Of a DNA stretch of 64,000 nt, positions 35,105 to 47,076 are shown in pieces. The notes under the pieces are model-generated. The model did no database searches. It was not told the DNA's origin and was given only the letters and a program-made list of their open reading frames with translations. The first letter of the stretch is position 1. Each line of letters begins with the position of its first letter. Location: NCBI GenBank assembly GCA_951799425.1, contig OX637409.1:18029960-18093959 (forward strand), in the 5' to 3' direction. The DNA is from Ilex aquifolium. Its lineage: Eukaryota > Streptophyta > Magnoliopsida > Aquifoliales > Aquifoliaceae. Position numbers and translations under genes: made by a program.

Positions 35105-35745
35105 TGATCACCTCTAACGGTCATCATCTCCTCTGCCTTCCTTGTGAGGCTGTTTTGTGTGAGTTTGGCTCTGGCATCAGCTGCTCCATCTTCTTCATCT
35201 GTGAGTGAACACAAAGATTACATGGCTGCTGCTAGAAAAGTCGGTTCTGGTTCCAATAGATCTTTTTCTGGCACCATCTTCTTGGTCTTGAATAGTATAT
35301 CTTCAGCCGCTTGAGATTCTTGACTTCAACGCATTACTGACTCTGGCACTTCGTCATTCAGCTTCCACACTACTAAGAATTTCGTCAGCACCATCTGTGT
35401 GGTTTGGAATCGGCTCAACAGGTTCAACTTCATGGCATTTGGAAATGGTTCGAAAGGTTGATTTCCTCAAAAAGAAGAGGGGGTGAAAGGAAGGTTTTCT
35501 CAAGGACCTATCGATACACTCACTACTTCTTGTCTATGACCGTGTATACAACAGAGACAGATATACATAGCAGAAGAAACCTTGAAAAATGGTTAGCTGG
35601 ATAATGTCCATCATTGAGCAGGTATATGACCCAACTTTCTCTGGTTGCTCTGGAGCCAACACTAACTTTTGACGTCTGCAATTATGCAAAAACCTTGCAG
35701 AAAGAACACCATGCAAAACTCAGATTTCGCACTCCAGGGTTCAAA
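35105..35745 (-). pseudogene. MBD-alpha fragment, unit 2
   Basis: Counterpart of 13665-14280 without the copia insertion. Minus-strand pieces: VEPVEPIPNHTDGADEILS (compare VVEPELPNHVHGAGE in beta), KTKKMVPEKDLLEPEPTF, and LLMPEPNS-like sequence near 35170. There are several stops and frame changes. No AT-hook or MBD core was found. Confidence 0.45.
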
Positions 35746-36469
35746 AATTTAATAAAGTGCACAAATAACTCGAAATGAAAGAGAATTACAAGTAGAACTT
35801 CTATACTACTATTTACTTACAAAAAGGTTTTCTTACATAAAATAGTGTTTTTTTTACCATGGGTAGACTTGTACACTTATTCTATAGGCCATCACAGATG
35901 AGCACTACACTAGGAGTTTAGCAATGACAATGCAAATTGCAAAGCAACTCTGCTGATATTTACAGCTTTATGTTTATCCATTTGGATAAACAAGTGATTT
36001 GTGCCATACATCTGGTCAAACAAGCACTAATGACTAGAACTGGAATTGATTTGAAGAACAACTATTATATCAGTTAAAAAACACAAATCATGAAGAGAAT
36101 CCTAATATCGTTTCCAACACATTTACTCAGACTAAATGTACCAAACTAGTACAAAGCATACATTAAAACCACCTAATTTTGATAATGGGTTTCATGAGAT
36201 GTCATTTTGAAGGCAATTCAAGAAAATAACTTCAAATAAGTTATGCTTTGTTGCTGGTTAATCTTGTGACTATCTTTCTTTGCCAACTTGGAAATGTTTA
36301 TCTTGGCCAACTTGATAAATGAAAAGGTTTATCTTGGCCACTCAAAGAAAAATTCCTAGTTTCATTGCGGTATGGGGGTGTGTGTGCACGTACATAGGCA
36401 TGAAGCAAGGTGGTCGATTATCATATCTTATAAGATCTTTGGCTGCTACATCAGAAGTACTATACTTGA
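35746..36469. other. Duplicated flank without recognisable gene (unit 2)
   Basis: Shared with 14281-14669 and 16669-16936. It provides the empty site for the 2-kb insert of unit 1. Confidence 0.5.
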
Positions 36470-36477
36470 CCTAGCTT

Positions 36478-37513
36478 CAGGGCCGACCGTAGGCCTAGGC
36501 CACTAAGGTGGCTGCCTAGGTCCCTCATTTTACAAATTTTTTGGGCCCCAAAACACAGTTCAACCCAATGCTATGACTAAGAATAAAAAGCCTACCACAG
36601 AAACAATTGTTGTGACCAAACAAACAAGCTCAACTGAAATGAGTTGACCCCAAATAGTTTTATAGTTTATATTGAGTGGACCTCCATTGTTTGTCTTAAA
36701 GGTATTTGGTACAATGAAATCCAAATGCTATGCGTCAACAACACGTTAATGTTACAAGCCCCTCTCCCCCCCACCCCCCCTCGGGCGCTGCGCTCTCTCT
36801 CTCTCTCATATCTTATCCTAGCACTGAACAAAAAGTTCTAAGGATAGACACTAAGATTTGTAAGTCTCAACTCTTGTCAAATCAACAATGTGAATCTTTG
36901 TAGTCCGTAATGTCAAACAAGAAATTCATTATGACTTTTCTACATTTGAGGGTGCTATCAATCAAGAATTTGAATTTATTCATTTTTTACTTTGGAAATT
37001 CATTGCTAATTTACAACTTAAATTGCCAATTTTGATGTTGTCATAAACTAAATTGTTTGTTCTCACATTGTTAGGTTGTGTTGTTTCCTAAACTTAAAAT
37101 TTCAATTTAATCTTAGGAAGCTAGTTGTTATAAATTTTTATTATTTTATTTGTAAATTTATTTAAATCATAAATATGTCTATTCGAAATAGGAATCTAGC
37201 CATGAAAAACATTAAAAAAAATAGACAAGTGACTGACATATAAAAGATTAGACAAACAAAAAATGACTATTCAATTGAAAGCACTGACTAATTACATATA
37301 GTATTGTTGGCAATATTGATAACTATTTTTTTTTTCTTTTGAAGGTGTTTGTCAAAACTTGGATATGGAAATTTAACTACTAATTTTGCATCTAAAAAAA
37401 GGAAAAAAAAAATTCTGTACACATAGATTTAATTTTTTTTATTATATTAAATACTTATAGGCCCTCAATAAAAAATTTCGCCTAGCGCCCCCGATTGTGT
37501 TGGGCCGCCCCTG
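36478..37513. mobile_element. Non-autonomous hAT-like DNA transposon, unit 2 copy
   Basis: The same insertion as 16945-18189: target duplication CCTAGCTT at 36470-36477 and 37514-37521, termini CAGGGCCGACCG and GGCCGCCCCTG. It is shorter, with only one of the two ~160-bp internal repeats and an interrupted poly-C. Confidence 0.87.
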
Positions 37514-37521
37514 CCTAGCTT

Positions 37522-39256
37522 AGCTCTTAATGCTAGAGAAGAACCCTCGCTACAAAAAAAATAAAGTTAAGTTTTCAGAATTTCATACCAAAATCAATAC
37601 ATACAGGGCTACTGATAGTATCTAGAGTAACTGCATTAGCAGGCAAAGCTCTCTCATACCTTGTTTCTTCATGGCTTCAAAGACGTGTACTTGTTGACCT
37701 CTACTCTTGAGCGACATATATATCCAGTGCTTATTTTGATATAGTACTGCATAACAAGTTGTATAAAAAGGTGAATTCTCACCATTGTGCTTAAGATTTT
37801 ATTTCTACATTAATTTCAAGACAAACAGTAAATCAATCCAAAAAAATAAAAATTAATCACACTAGTAACCATGCCTTCTATTACCATCGATCAGAATGCA
37901 AAAATAGTAGTGTTTGTATGTCTAATTCTCCATAACACATATGCTCAGCTCGAAATCTATAGTATTTGCAATGCAAAACCAAATGAATGAACGATAGGAA
38001 TTGGTAGACCAAAGGGTCCACCACACATTAACGATTTGGTATCACCAAATATTACTTGATAATATTAGACATCGTCGTCTCCTCCTAATTACTACAAGTG
38101 AAGTTCCAATCATTAGGGCAACAGTATCGTCTTCAATAAAATTGATATTTGTACTCGATACCTATGCACATACAGAACCTAATTCAAAGCACAAAGAATC
38201 CTATTCATGTTAAACTAAATCTTGCATCCTTCCATCTATGGAATCGTCTTGACTTAACTAAACAAAATTTTTTTGCATTTGTTCTTAGATGTAAACTTGT
38301 CCCATTTATATCCTATATAGAAGGTAACAAAAAATCTTAGATCAAATCATGATCTTAAAAGACAAAAGCGCATGATTAATCGAATCTACTAACATGCCCA
38401 AGCAACATTGTTGCTTGAGGCCCTGTCTTACAGTTACTGAAGTTCTTGTATGAAGCGCATGATTAATCGAATCTACTAACATGCCCAAGCAACATTGTTG
38501 CTTGAGGCCCTGTCTTACAGTTACTGAAGTTCTTGTATGAAATCTCCTATCAAGCTAGAACAACGATTCAACATTTGCATAACTCTGAATCAAAAACAAG
38601 CTAGCTAAGAAAAACTTCGACAAAGTAACACATGCTTTGCCTCAGGGATCAACATGTTATCTAGCTGAAAATTATCTTCCATTGAAGGACGAAGAAACTT
38701 CATTTTGAGAGTCCATTTCAACTTGTTGAAGGAAGTCTTCCACGATGTATTTGTCTTCCATGACTCCTCAGATACGTTACTTTGTAGCTTTTAATTTTTT
38801 GTCATTACTATTGATCATGATATATAAAGCTTACTTTATAGGTTATGTGAACAACATCAATTTTCAGTATGTTCTAGGAGAAATGAGAAAGCTAGACTCC
38901 CCCCACCCCCCCAAATAAAATAAAAAGTAAGAAAGATAATATGAATACTAAACTCACAATACCTCCATCACGTACATAGGCTATAATTTCACCATTTGAC
39001 TTTTTGGGTTTTTTTTTTGAAAAGAGACTTTTTGGGTTGAAAAGAAGTTAATTCCTTCTTTTTCTGTTTTCTGTATCTTTCTTCATGCTTTCTTTATATC
39101 TGGTTGTGTGAACCATAAAGTTAAAATTCTACAGCCCTTTTTTCTTCCTTATGAATAAACAACATAGATCATATCACCAACATCTAGTCAAGTGGCTGTG
39201 GATTAACTTCTGTTTCAAGCTAAAATTTAACTGATCCTGATATGTGGTCTACTCTC
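37522..39256. other. Duplicated region without recognisable gene (unit 2)
   Basis: Counterpart of 18198-19845. Nothing coding is convincing. It contains the 87-bp tandem duplication listed separately. Confidence 0.5.
38366..38539. repeat. Perfect 87-bp tandem duplication
   Basis: The block starting aagcgcatgattaatcgaat occurs at 38366-38452 and 38453-38539 without a difference that I can see. Unit 1 (from about 19047) has a single, diverged copy, so this is a recent event in unit 2. Confidence 0.9.
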
Positions 39257-39269
39257 ATAAAGTTGATGA

Positions 39270-39603
39270 AATTCCGAGGATAGGAGGCATTGAATTGGTC
39301 ATTCTTCAGGGCTATTTTATTGTAAGCCGTTTGTTGAGTTTCTTATAGATGATTCTTTGTTTCCTTTATTCTATCCATCATTGAGAATTTGGAGGGGGAC
39401 GGTACCTTTAAAAGTGCAAAGTTTGTGCGTGGATAATTTTTCATGATAAGATTAGTACTAATGAGGTTCTTCAAAAGCGGAGACCTAATTATTGTCTTCA
39501 ACCACAATGGTGGGTAATGTGTAGAGGTGATAATGAGAGTGTGGATCATTTATTTTTGCATTGTCCTTGGGCACAAGCATTATGGAATAAGTTTTTTGAC
39601 CTT
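39270..39603 (+). mobile_element. LINE ORF2 tail, unit 2, truncated
   Basis: The same insertion as 19859-20610, with the same left target duplication (39257-39269). It matches through the SVDHLFLHC zinc-binding motif and LWNKFF, then stops at about 39603 where a deletion removed the rest. Confidence 0.85.
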
Positions 39604-39626
39604 ATGGACTGTATAACTCGTCAAAG
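39604..39626 (+). other. Inverted 23-bp MBD exon scrap at a deletion junction
   Basis: The plus strand reads atggactgtataactcgtca followed by aag, the coding sense of the MBD exon (MDCITRQ). That sequence is on the minus strand in all true copies (compare 53449-53474). It sits exactly between the broken LINE and the resumed beta 3' region. Confidence 0.75.
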
Positions 39627-39807
39627 ATCAGAAAACTAAATCAGAAAGACAACACATGTATTTGTTAAAGTATTACTTCACAAAATGAAATAAAACAAGG
39701 AAAAGTAAACCCCGACCACTGCATGCAGAAGATAAGAACAGTCTAAAGATCCAAAAAACAACCAAATCTAGTAATTTGAGGATCAGACCAAAGACGATCG
39801 AATTTAC

Positions 39808-40229
39808 CTTGTCAACGTGACTAACACTTTTGCCACCTCGACGAGTTCTACAGTCCATCACCCATCCTTCCGGTAATTCTTATTGTCTGCTGGGACCATC
39901 TTCTCTGTTCCGTTCTTGGTTGCTTTCAGGTTTGGGTGTACCCTTTGGTGGTTAGCCACGTCGCTTTCTAGGGTTCTGATTTGGAGCTTCTGGTTCTGCA
40001 TGTACTCCATCTTCTTGCTCTGAGGTTGGCCTCAAAGCTTCATCTGTGATGCTATGGAGACTTTTCAATGCAGCTTCTAATGGGTTTGAGTCCTCAAGCA
40101 TCAGAAGAATCTCAACAGCATTATAATCCTCATTTGAAATTGGATACAATGGCTGAGCTTGATGTTCTTCTAGGCTAGACTCCATTTCTCCACCGCCATG
40201 CACATGGTTGGGAAGCTCTGGCTCAACAA
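39808..40229 (-). pseudogene. MBD-beta, unit 2
   Basis: One exon on the minus strand with acceptor ctctag and donor AAG then GTAAATTC. It encodes VVEPELPNHVHGGGE, the repeat VEILLMLEDSNPLEAA with SLHSITDEAL, the AT-hook region RKRRG-stop-PPKGTPK, and LPEGWVMDCRTRRGGKSVSH-VDK. Residues that define the MBD start (Trp, R-x-R, G, V-D-K) are present. Two in-frame TAA codons (one replaces Arg of the AT-hook, one lies just before ELPEGW) inactivate it. The terminal exon found in units 1 and 3 has been deleted. Leader exons at 40914-40961 (with TGA) and about 41248-41430 match unit 1. Confidence 0.74.
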
Positions 40230-41430
40230 CTAGAGTTTATGAGAGGTCATTTTGAAGAAAATTTTAGAAAATAACTTTAATTAGTGGTATTATGATGTAT
40301 GATGTGTCATCAAACTAGAGTTTTTAATTTGATAATTTAGAGAAACTATTTCTTGTTCTTGACTTGCATAATACTAACAAATTAATTTACTAAATAATTA
40401 TTAGTTGTTCAATATTCACTACTTATACATATATATTTATCTATGTGTGTGCATGTGTAAATGTGCATTTTCATACATTTCATCAATCATTATTCGTCAA
40501 TTTGTGATTGCAATGGCCATGGTAGCACAATTTCATCAATGGCAAGCTAAGCATTACTTTTCACAATTTTGCAATTTTTTTGAGCACCCACTTAACTTTG
40601 TTGCATCTTTTCGTAAGTACAAAACATTAATTTGTACAAAACGGAGGGAAGATTGTGCAAGACTGTAAGGCTGCATCCCTGAGGTATCTTTCTAAATAAG
40701 AATAAACTTCTGATTTGAAGAACAATGTAGGTACCTCATTCAAAAAAAAAAAAACACTTGTATCAGGGCTATAACTAAATGACTACAAAAAAGTGGAACT
40801 TGACAATTAAATTCATTGCATGTAGAAGATTAGTCATTGGAGAGACCTAAAAAAATTACAATGTCTGGTGATTTGAGATTGTAATTTCATGAAATGGCAA
40901 AAGATAGAATTACCTGGCTAACATGACCAGCAAGTCTTCTGCTTTGCTGAGATCAAGTGCCCTACACATCGAATAAGCAAAAAACCCAAGTTTAAATAGC
41001 AGTGGTAATCTTTTGCTAGCTTTCTGTACGGAATTAATGCAAAATAAAAGAATTCCTACGAAGAATTAAGTCATTATTGAGAATTTTTGAATAATCCCTA
41101 TCAAAATGAAAACATATGTGAGAGAAATACGTAAACCCACCGCAAAAACTACACAATTGGAAATCTCAATTCACTCCATGCATGGATAGACATCAAAGAT
41201 TCAAAACAAGATCCACTAATTCACATTTAATAGCCTTTAAATCTGACCTCGCAAGATGGGTCCCCATCCTAGAATGAAATGCTATGAACAACGACCTCGC
41301 CCTCCACCTCCTGAAAATTCCCATCAATTGTGAACATGCTAAGACCAAGAGACTATAAGTGGAATAGGGAACAAAACGAAAGAGAAAATAAAAGGCAGAG
41401 GATAATTGGATTCTCCACATTTGCCTTTTA
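40230..41430 (-). other. MBD-beta intron and 5' exons, unit 2
   Basis: Counterpart of 22275-23475. The 48-base exon is 40914-40961 and carries a TGA. The leader exon ends at 41248 before GTCAGA. Confidence 0.45.
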
Positions 41431-41439
41431 CCAAGTTTT

Positions 41440-43088
41440 TCCTACTGCATAACCTACTAGCAAATAAGGTTTATATATATATATTTTGGGGGAGGGGGCA
41501 GGGGGACTTGAACCCTTGACCTCAAGAAGTCAAAGCCTTCACAAGGCAAGGAATACCATTGGACCAAAGACCCACTGGTAAATAAGGTTTATATAAAGAT
41601 AGTGAGGTTACCTTAATTCAATACTTTTGTATCTAGACAATTATTGCCAGATTACGCATCAAATTTGATAAATCTTTCATGGATTTACCTCATAAATGCT
41701 TTGAAAAATTACCTTCATATCGCTTCCTTATTTAATGTGCACTACAATTTGACAAAGTTGTAAATAGGTCCTACTAATTGATGTAGCCATGTGGCATGTA
41801 GCGTGCAACTAGCATGCAATAAACAATTTACCTAACGGCTAGTTTCTTTCTACTCCAATGACTTGTTTCTCCTAATTTCTTAAAAATGGCTAGTATTTAG
41901 CTATTATTTCCCGACAATTAGTTGTTAGCTAACGCTTTTACTTTGCTCATAAACACGCCTTTTTTAATATCTCTGCCGAGATTTCTTTTATAATGCTTTC
42001 AAAAAATTATCTTCATAGCACTTCCTTAATAAACCAAGTTTTTCCTTAGGCATAGCTTACTAGCAAATCAGATTTATATAGGGATAGTGTGGTTAACTTA
42101 ATTCAATACTTTTGTATCTAAACATTTATTGCCAAATTACGCATCAGATTTCTCGAATCTTTCATGGATTTTCCTCATAAGCTCGTCTTTTTTAATATCT
42201 TAGCCGAGATTTCTTTTATAAATGTTTTGAAAAAATTACCCTCATAACGCTTCCTTATTTTATGTGCACTACTATTTGACAAAGTTGTAGATAGATCCTA
42301 ATAATTAATGTAGCTGTCTCGCATGTAGAGTGCAACTAACGTGCAACAACCTTTTTATTTAACGTCAAGTTTATTTTTGCTCCAATGGCTTGTTTCTCCT
42401 AATTTCTTAAAAACGGCTAGTTTCTTGCTATTGTTTTCCAATAATTGGTTGCTAGCTCACGCTTTTAATTTACTCATAAACGCACGTTTTTTAATATCTC
42501 TGCAGAGATTTCTTTTATAATGCTTTCAAAAAATAACCTTCGTAACACTTCCTTAGTAAACCAAGTTTTTCCTAGTGTATAACTCACTAGCAAATCATGT
42601 TATATAGGTATAGTGAGGTTAACTTAATTCAATACTTTTCTATCTTAACATTTATTGCCAGATTACGCATCAGATTTGTTGAATCTTTCATGCATTTTTA
42701 TCATAAACTTGCCTTTCTTACTATCTCTACCGATATTTCTTGTTTAAATGCTTTGAAAAATTATCATCATAGCGCTTCCTTATTTCATGTGCACTACCAT
42801 TTGACAAAGTTGTAGATAGGTCCTACTAATTGATGTAGCCGTGTGGCATGTAGCATGCAACTAGCGTGCAACAACCACCTTTTTTTATCTAACAGCTAGT
42901 TTCTTTCTTCTAATTTCTTAAAAACGGCTAGTTTCTAGCTATTATTTTCCAACAATTGGTTTCCAACTAAAGCTTTTATTTTGCTCATAAACACACCTTT
43001 TTTAATATCTCTGCCAAGATTCTTTTGTAAATGCTTTCAAAAAATTACTTTCGTAAGTCGTAACACTTCTTTAGTTCACCAAATTTTT
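41440..43088 (-). promoter_or_regulatory. Tandem promoter-like repeats (three copies), unit 2
   Basis: The same ~510-bp module as 23481-27110, with TATA-type sites near 41587, 42070 and 42598. The first module is split by a SINE whose target duplication includes the TATA box. The array stops near 43088 at a low-complexity T-rich tract. Confidence 0.6.
41478..41579 (-). mobile_element. tRNA-derived SINE with 16-bp target-site duplication
   Basis: On the minus strand it begins ACCAGTGGGTCTTTGG, has an A-box-like TGGTCCAATGG and a B-box-like GGTTCAAGTCC about 45 bp later, and ends in a C-rich then T/A-rich tail. The duplication AAATAAGGTTTATATA occurs at 41462-41477 and 41580-41595. Units 1 and 3 lack it. 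A degenerate tRNA gene is less likely because of the target duplication and tail. Confidence 0.88.
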
Positions 43089-43640
43089 CTTATTTTCTTC
43101 TTTAAAAAAAAAATTAAAAAAATAGATGAATAAAATATACCTAAATTATGATAGTAGTGTTTACTATAGATGAACTCATATGGACTCGTCGAAGTAGATT
43201 ATTTGTTTTTGGTTTAAATGTTACTATTTTGTTTTTGAATGTTACTATTTTTTAATTTGTTTAAAAAAAATTGTTTTTTATTGAATGTTATTATTTTTTT
43301 TTAAATGTTATTGTTTTCGATTTTGAATGTCACTATTTTTATATTTTTAAATGTTCCATATTACTGTTTTTTTCGACCATGTTACTGTTCATGTTACTAT
43401 TTTTTAGAGCATGTTACTGTTTTTGTTGGGCATGTTACAATTCATATTACTGTTTTTGTTGAGAATGTTACTACTGTTATTTTCTCAAATATTTATTTTT
43501 TTGGTTTTGAATATTACTATTTGTTTATGTTTAAATGTTACTATTTTTTTTGTTTAAGTGGTACTATTTTTTTTGTTTAAATGGTACTATTTTTTGTATT
43601 TGAATGTTACTATTTTTTTAATGTTACTATATGTGTGTGT
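43089..43640. repeat. Degenerate TTACTATTTTTT minisatellite
   Basis: About 25 imperfect repeats of roughly 20 bp (gaatgttactattttttt and variants) at about 43200-43625, followed by a GT/GA microsatellite. Overlapping open frames here are low-complexity artefacts. It is specific to unit 2. Confidence 0.85.
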
Positions 43641-44460
43641 GAGAGAGAGGGAAATAAATGATCATATTCTATATATGGATATAGATAGATATGTGAGAGA
43701 GAGAGAATTTTAATATTAGTCAAACTCCTAAAATTTAAGAGTTGTTAATTTTCAAAATTTTTTTAATTAAACATAACTACTGAGGGTATTTTAGACAATG
43801 GAGATAAAAATTGATTTAATATTAAACAAGTTTCGTTGATGGACTTATCACCAAAATAAGTCCACACAAGGAGACCGGCCTCCAAATTTCCCTTGAATTA
43901 ACTTAACCTACGCTCCTTCCCTTGAATTAGATTAAGGGCTCAACAACAAAAAAACAAGTGTAGTGCACCAAACCACAACTTTGTCCTTTAACTTGGGAAA
44001 ATTCCTCTAACTTCAAAGGATGAAGGCAAAGAAGCTACAAGTGGAAGAGAAAAACCCCCACACAAACAATTGTATTCTCCGCCTATTGCCCTTTTACCAA
44101 GTTTTTCTAATGGACAATTAGAGATTGAATTAATATAGAAAGAATTTAAAACCAGCAATAGTTTTTCAAAACATTTATGGTAAGATTACAAGTCAGATTT
44201 ATCAAATCTTATGCGGATTTCACTTATATACTTGCTTTCATAAATCTCTAGTAAGATTGCAATATAAATGTTTTAAACAACTTAAAGTCCACAATCCTTC
44301 TTTATATGAAAGTTCACTTCTATTTGACCGAATCATATTTGTTACTTTCCAATGGCCAGTTTCTAGTTGTTACTTTTCACTGGTTTGTTTCTAAAGCGAC
44401 ATGCAATGCAAGTCTGTCAAATAATCCTCTTCTAAAGTGTATCTTCATTAGAAGGTAAAG
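43641..44460 (-). promoter_or_regulatory. MBD-gamma leader and promoter module, unit 2 (gene body lost)
   Basis: Matches 60166-60665. On the minus strand it has a leader with AGAAAAACTTGG (about 44095-44106), a TATA-like TCTATATTAATTC, the dyad AGATTTGATAAATCT (about 44204-44218) and CAAATAGAAGTGAAC. These are the same elements in the same order as in the beta module, in single copy. The exons that should follow at lower coordinates are gone; unit 3 keeps remnants at 59395-60165. Confidence 0.5.
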
Positions 44461-46046
44461 CATTCACGTACCTCATCTCTTTGTTGTGCATAATAAATGA
44501 TCCCCAATCTGGAGTGATACCAATGTCCAGTGCTCTTTTCAATATCCTAGACTTAACAAAGAATTATCCCGAATGCACCATCAATCTCAGACAACTCAAC
44601 CGGCGGAAGAACTAAAAAGAAAAAAACTTAGTGGGTGAGCAAAAAGTTACCAATGAAGACCAGACCTGGATTTTTGCAACAGTTACACATGATGTGAAGA
44701 TAAAATTCTGCAATAAAAGATTAAATTGCTAACAATGCATGGAAACTAGTACCCGTTCTTTCCATGAGAAGCATAATACCAAGATATTTATTTGTGCAGT
44801 TTCATTATGGAAGTAAAATTATACTCGGTCCCTGATGTACAGAATTAATCATGTAAAGCCAGCCAATTTTATGAATGAACAATGTGAACGTAAAAGTTCT
44901 CCAGACACATCCATGATTTATATGTAGAAAACGGGGAATGATAATAATTTTAAATACAATATAAGCCTTGCCAATTCTAGAAAATAATTTGATCATTCTG
45001 CCTGTAAATGCAAATAATTCAGAGAAGAAAAGGAATTAGAGCAAGGTAGTATGCAAGGATCACAAATGGCACTCATCTAGAAAGTTTAAACGCAAGCATT
45101 TCACATCGTTCCCCCAGATAATAAATATACATGGTCACACCTACCTATATACATGATACCATTCATGTCGAGCTCAATCAATTTGCATTTTGGACGATGT
45201 GAATCAATAAAGTAACATAAAATGTTACTGTGAAAAACAAAACTATATCATTATTTTCTTTCAAGTACCAAAAGAATATCATTATGAAAATCTTGGAGAA
45301 TATCATACCAAAGCATTTGGTTGTTTGAACAAGATGGTAAGATCATTTGTTAAACATTTTCCCCAGGAGCCACCATTTCGGACAAATTTGTAATTCTACA
45401 GAGAAAATAAACATGATAAAGCTCTGAAATTTGTGATACATTAGTAACTAGCAGTTTTGATGATCAATTGAAACTCGACACCAGTAAAGCTATAATGGGA
45501 TACTGGAAATTATTCACTTGGGAAAAATTGATATGCCAAATCAACAAGATGTAGATCTTTTGTTTTTTCATCATCCATAAAATTGCCAAGTGAAGTAGTG
45601 TACCTATCTCAAGCAGAAATAATTTTAAAAAAAAAAAAAAGAGGTGTCAATCACAGTCAACTCAACAAAATTGATAAAGTAATCAAGGATGCGTTTAGTA
45701 ATGTTTCCGTTTTTATGTTTTCAAAAAAAAATTGAATCAATTTTTATTTTTTTATGTGGTAAAAAGTTGAAACAGAAACGTGTTTGGTTTTAGTTGTTCT
45801 TTTAGAATCTCTAAAAACTAAAACAAAAAACATGTTTGATAACCACTTTAATTTATGTCATATATTTTAACTTTATATTAATTTTCTGCCAAAAACACGT
45901 CCAAATTCTTTATCTCAATACATCCATCAACCCATGAAATAAGGCACAAAGAAAATTAATAGAAAATCCTTAAAACCAATAAACATATTAATACATCACA
46001 TTGTTAAACATTCTATCAAATACCATAGTACGCCATAATCACTTAA
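44461..46046. other. Duplicated region without recognisable gene (unit 2)
   Basis: Matches 60666-62345. A minus-strand stretch at about 44473-44570 (SRILKRALDIGITPDWGSF in one frame, followed by a GTACGT donor-like site) is conserved in unit 3 and may be an exon of an unidentified gene. Poly-A/T tracts and a MITE-like block at about 45680-45850 fill the rest. Confidence 0.35.
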
Positions 46047-46318
46047 CTAAAATCCCAAAAATAAGTGTAAATACCAAGAAAAATAGTGCACAATACAAGA
46101 TCAAATTGAACGCACAACTTCTATCTCCCTCCTAACTGGGCTTGTGGGATGACATTTTGTTCATCTTTGTGTGTATCGTACTCATCAACCCAAATAAAAC
46201 AATCAGCATGTTCATCCAATTGTGAACAACCATAAAAAAGTAGACCATTATTTCTTTTTGTCCTTGCAACCAACATATTCATATCACCGGATCTATTTGA
46301 CAAAGGTTAATAGTTCAT
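46047..46318 (-). pseudogene. GRF-type zinc-finger protein pseudogene, unit 2
   Basis: The minus strand reads MNMLVARTKRNNGLLFYGC, SQLDEHADCFIWVDEYDTH and later a hydrophobic tail LVLCTIFLGIYTYFWDF. RT-x-RN-x-G, FYGC and CFIWVDE are the core of the GRF zinc finger, found in plant small GRF proteins and in DNA-repair nucleases. The hydrophobic C-terminus fits the small plant type. The first zinc ligands are absent and probably lay in a lost or separate exon. A TAG after LGGR breaks the frame. Its untranslated first exon and promoter lie at 46859-47076. Confidence 0.65.
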
Positions 46319-46436
46319 TTGACAAAGATTAAAGACTGCAAAGCTTCTCATATATTTAAAAAATGTGATCTTAAGCAATCATTTCCATAAGTGAAATATT
46401 GTGATCATACTCATAAAGATAAAGGTAAAAAATTTA

Positions 46437-46641
46437 GGATAAGCCCAATTTTTAGGATGCCAGTTTCCATGTTCATGTAGTAATTAAGACCCTCTATAGC
46501 CTACATGAACATGCTTCAACAGCCAAAAAAATCAATAGGACTGCCCATCAATAGTCCTACATGAGCCGGACTAACACAATTTCGCCACTACTAATGTCAC
46601 TGCTCAGCAAGTTAACCAACAGATCTATGAATATATATGTA

Positions 46642-46681
<40 letters not shown>

Positions 46682-46858
46682 AATATGCAAATCTATGAAT
46701 ATCTATGAATATATGTAGATCTATGAATATCTATGCATATATCTATGAATATTTGCAGATCTACGTCTGTATATACACATATATACAGATCTATGTATAT
46801 AGATGCATATATATACCTAGATCTATGTATATAGATAATCTAAAGTTCAAAACTTTAC
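46437..46858 (-). other. GRF-gene intron 1 with AT minisatellite, unit 2
   Basis: Contains a (TA)n run (about 46640-46679) followed by a minisatellite of gatctatgaatat and atatgcag words to about 46830. It is the longest of the three counterparts. Confidence 0.6.
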
Positions 46859-47076
46859 CTTTCAGTTTCAGAGAGGGTTACAGGTGAGAGATCTCGATGG
46901 AGATGGAGATTTGGTCCAACCAAATCTAAGCTTGAGAGAGATGAACAGCGTCAACGTTGGGCAGGCGTATAGCTTCAACGAGCAGCTTCAATGGAGTCGT
47001 CGCAGAGAGACACGAACGAGAGAGGGAGCTTGGGTGAGCGATAGTTCCAAGAAAGAGAGAAAGGGCCCTTTTTATA
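46859..47076 (-). promoter_or_regulatory. GRF-gene promoter and untranslated first exon, unit 2
   Basis: TATAAAAA at 47069-47076 (minus strand), a CT-rich leader without ATG, and donor GAAAG then GTAAAG at 46859. It lies in the right place and orientation for the GRF exon at 46047-46318. Confidence 0.6.

Noticed and set aside
43271..43580. Open frames rich in Phe, Tyr and Cys
   Set aside because: Low-complexity translation of a TTACTATTTTTT minisatellite.
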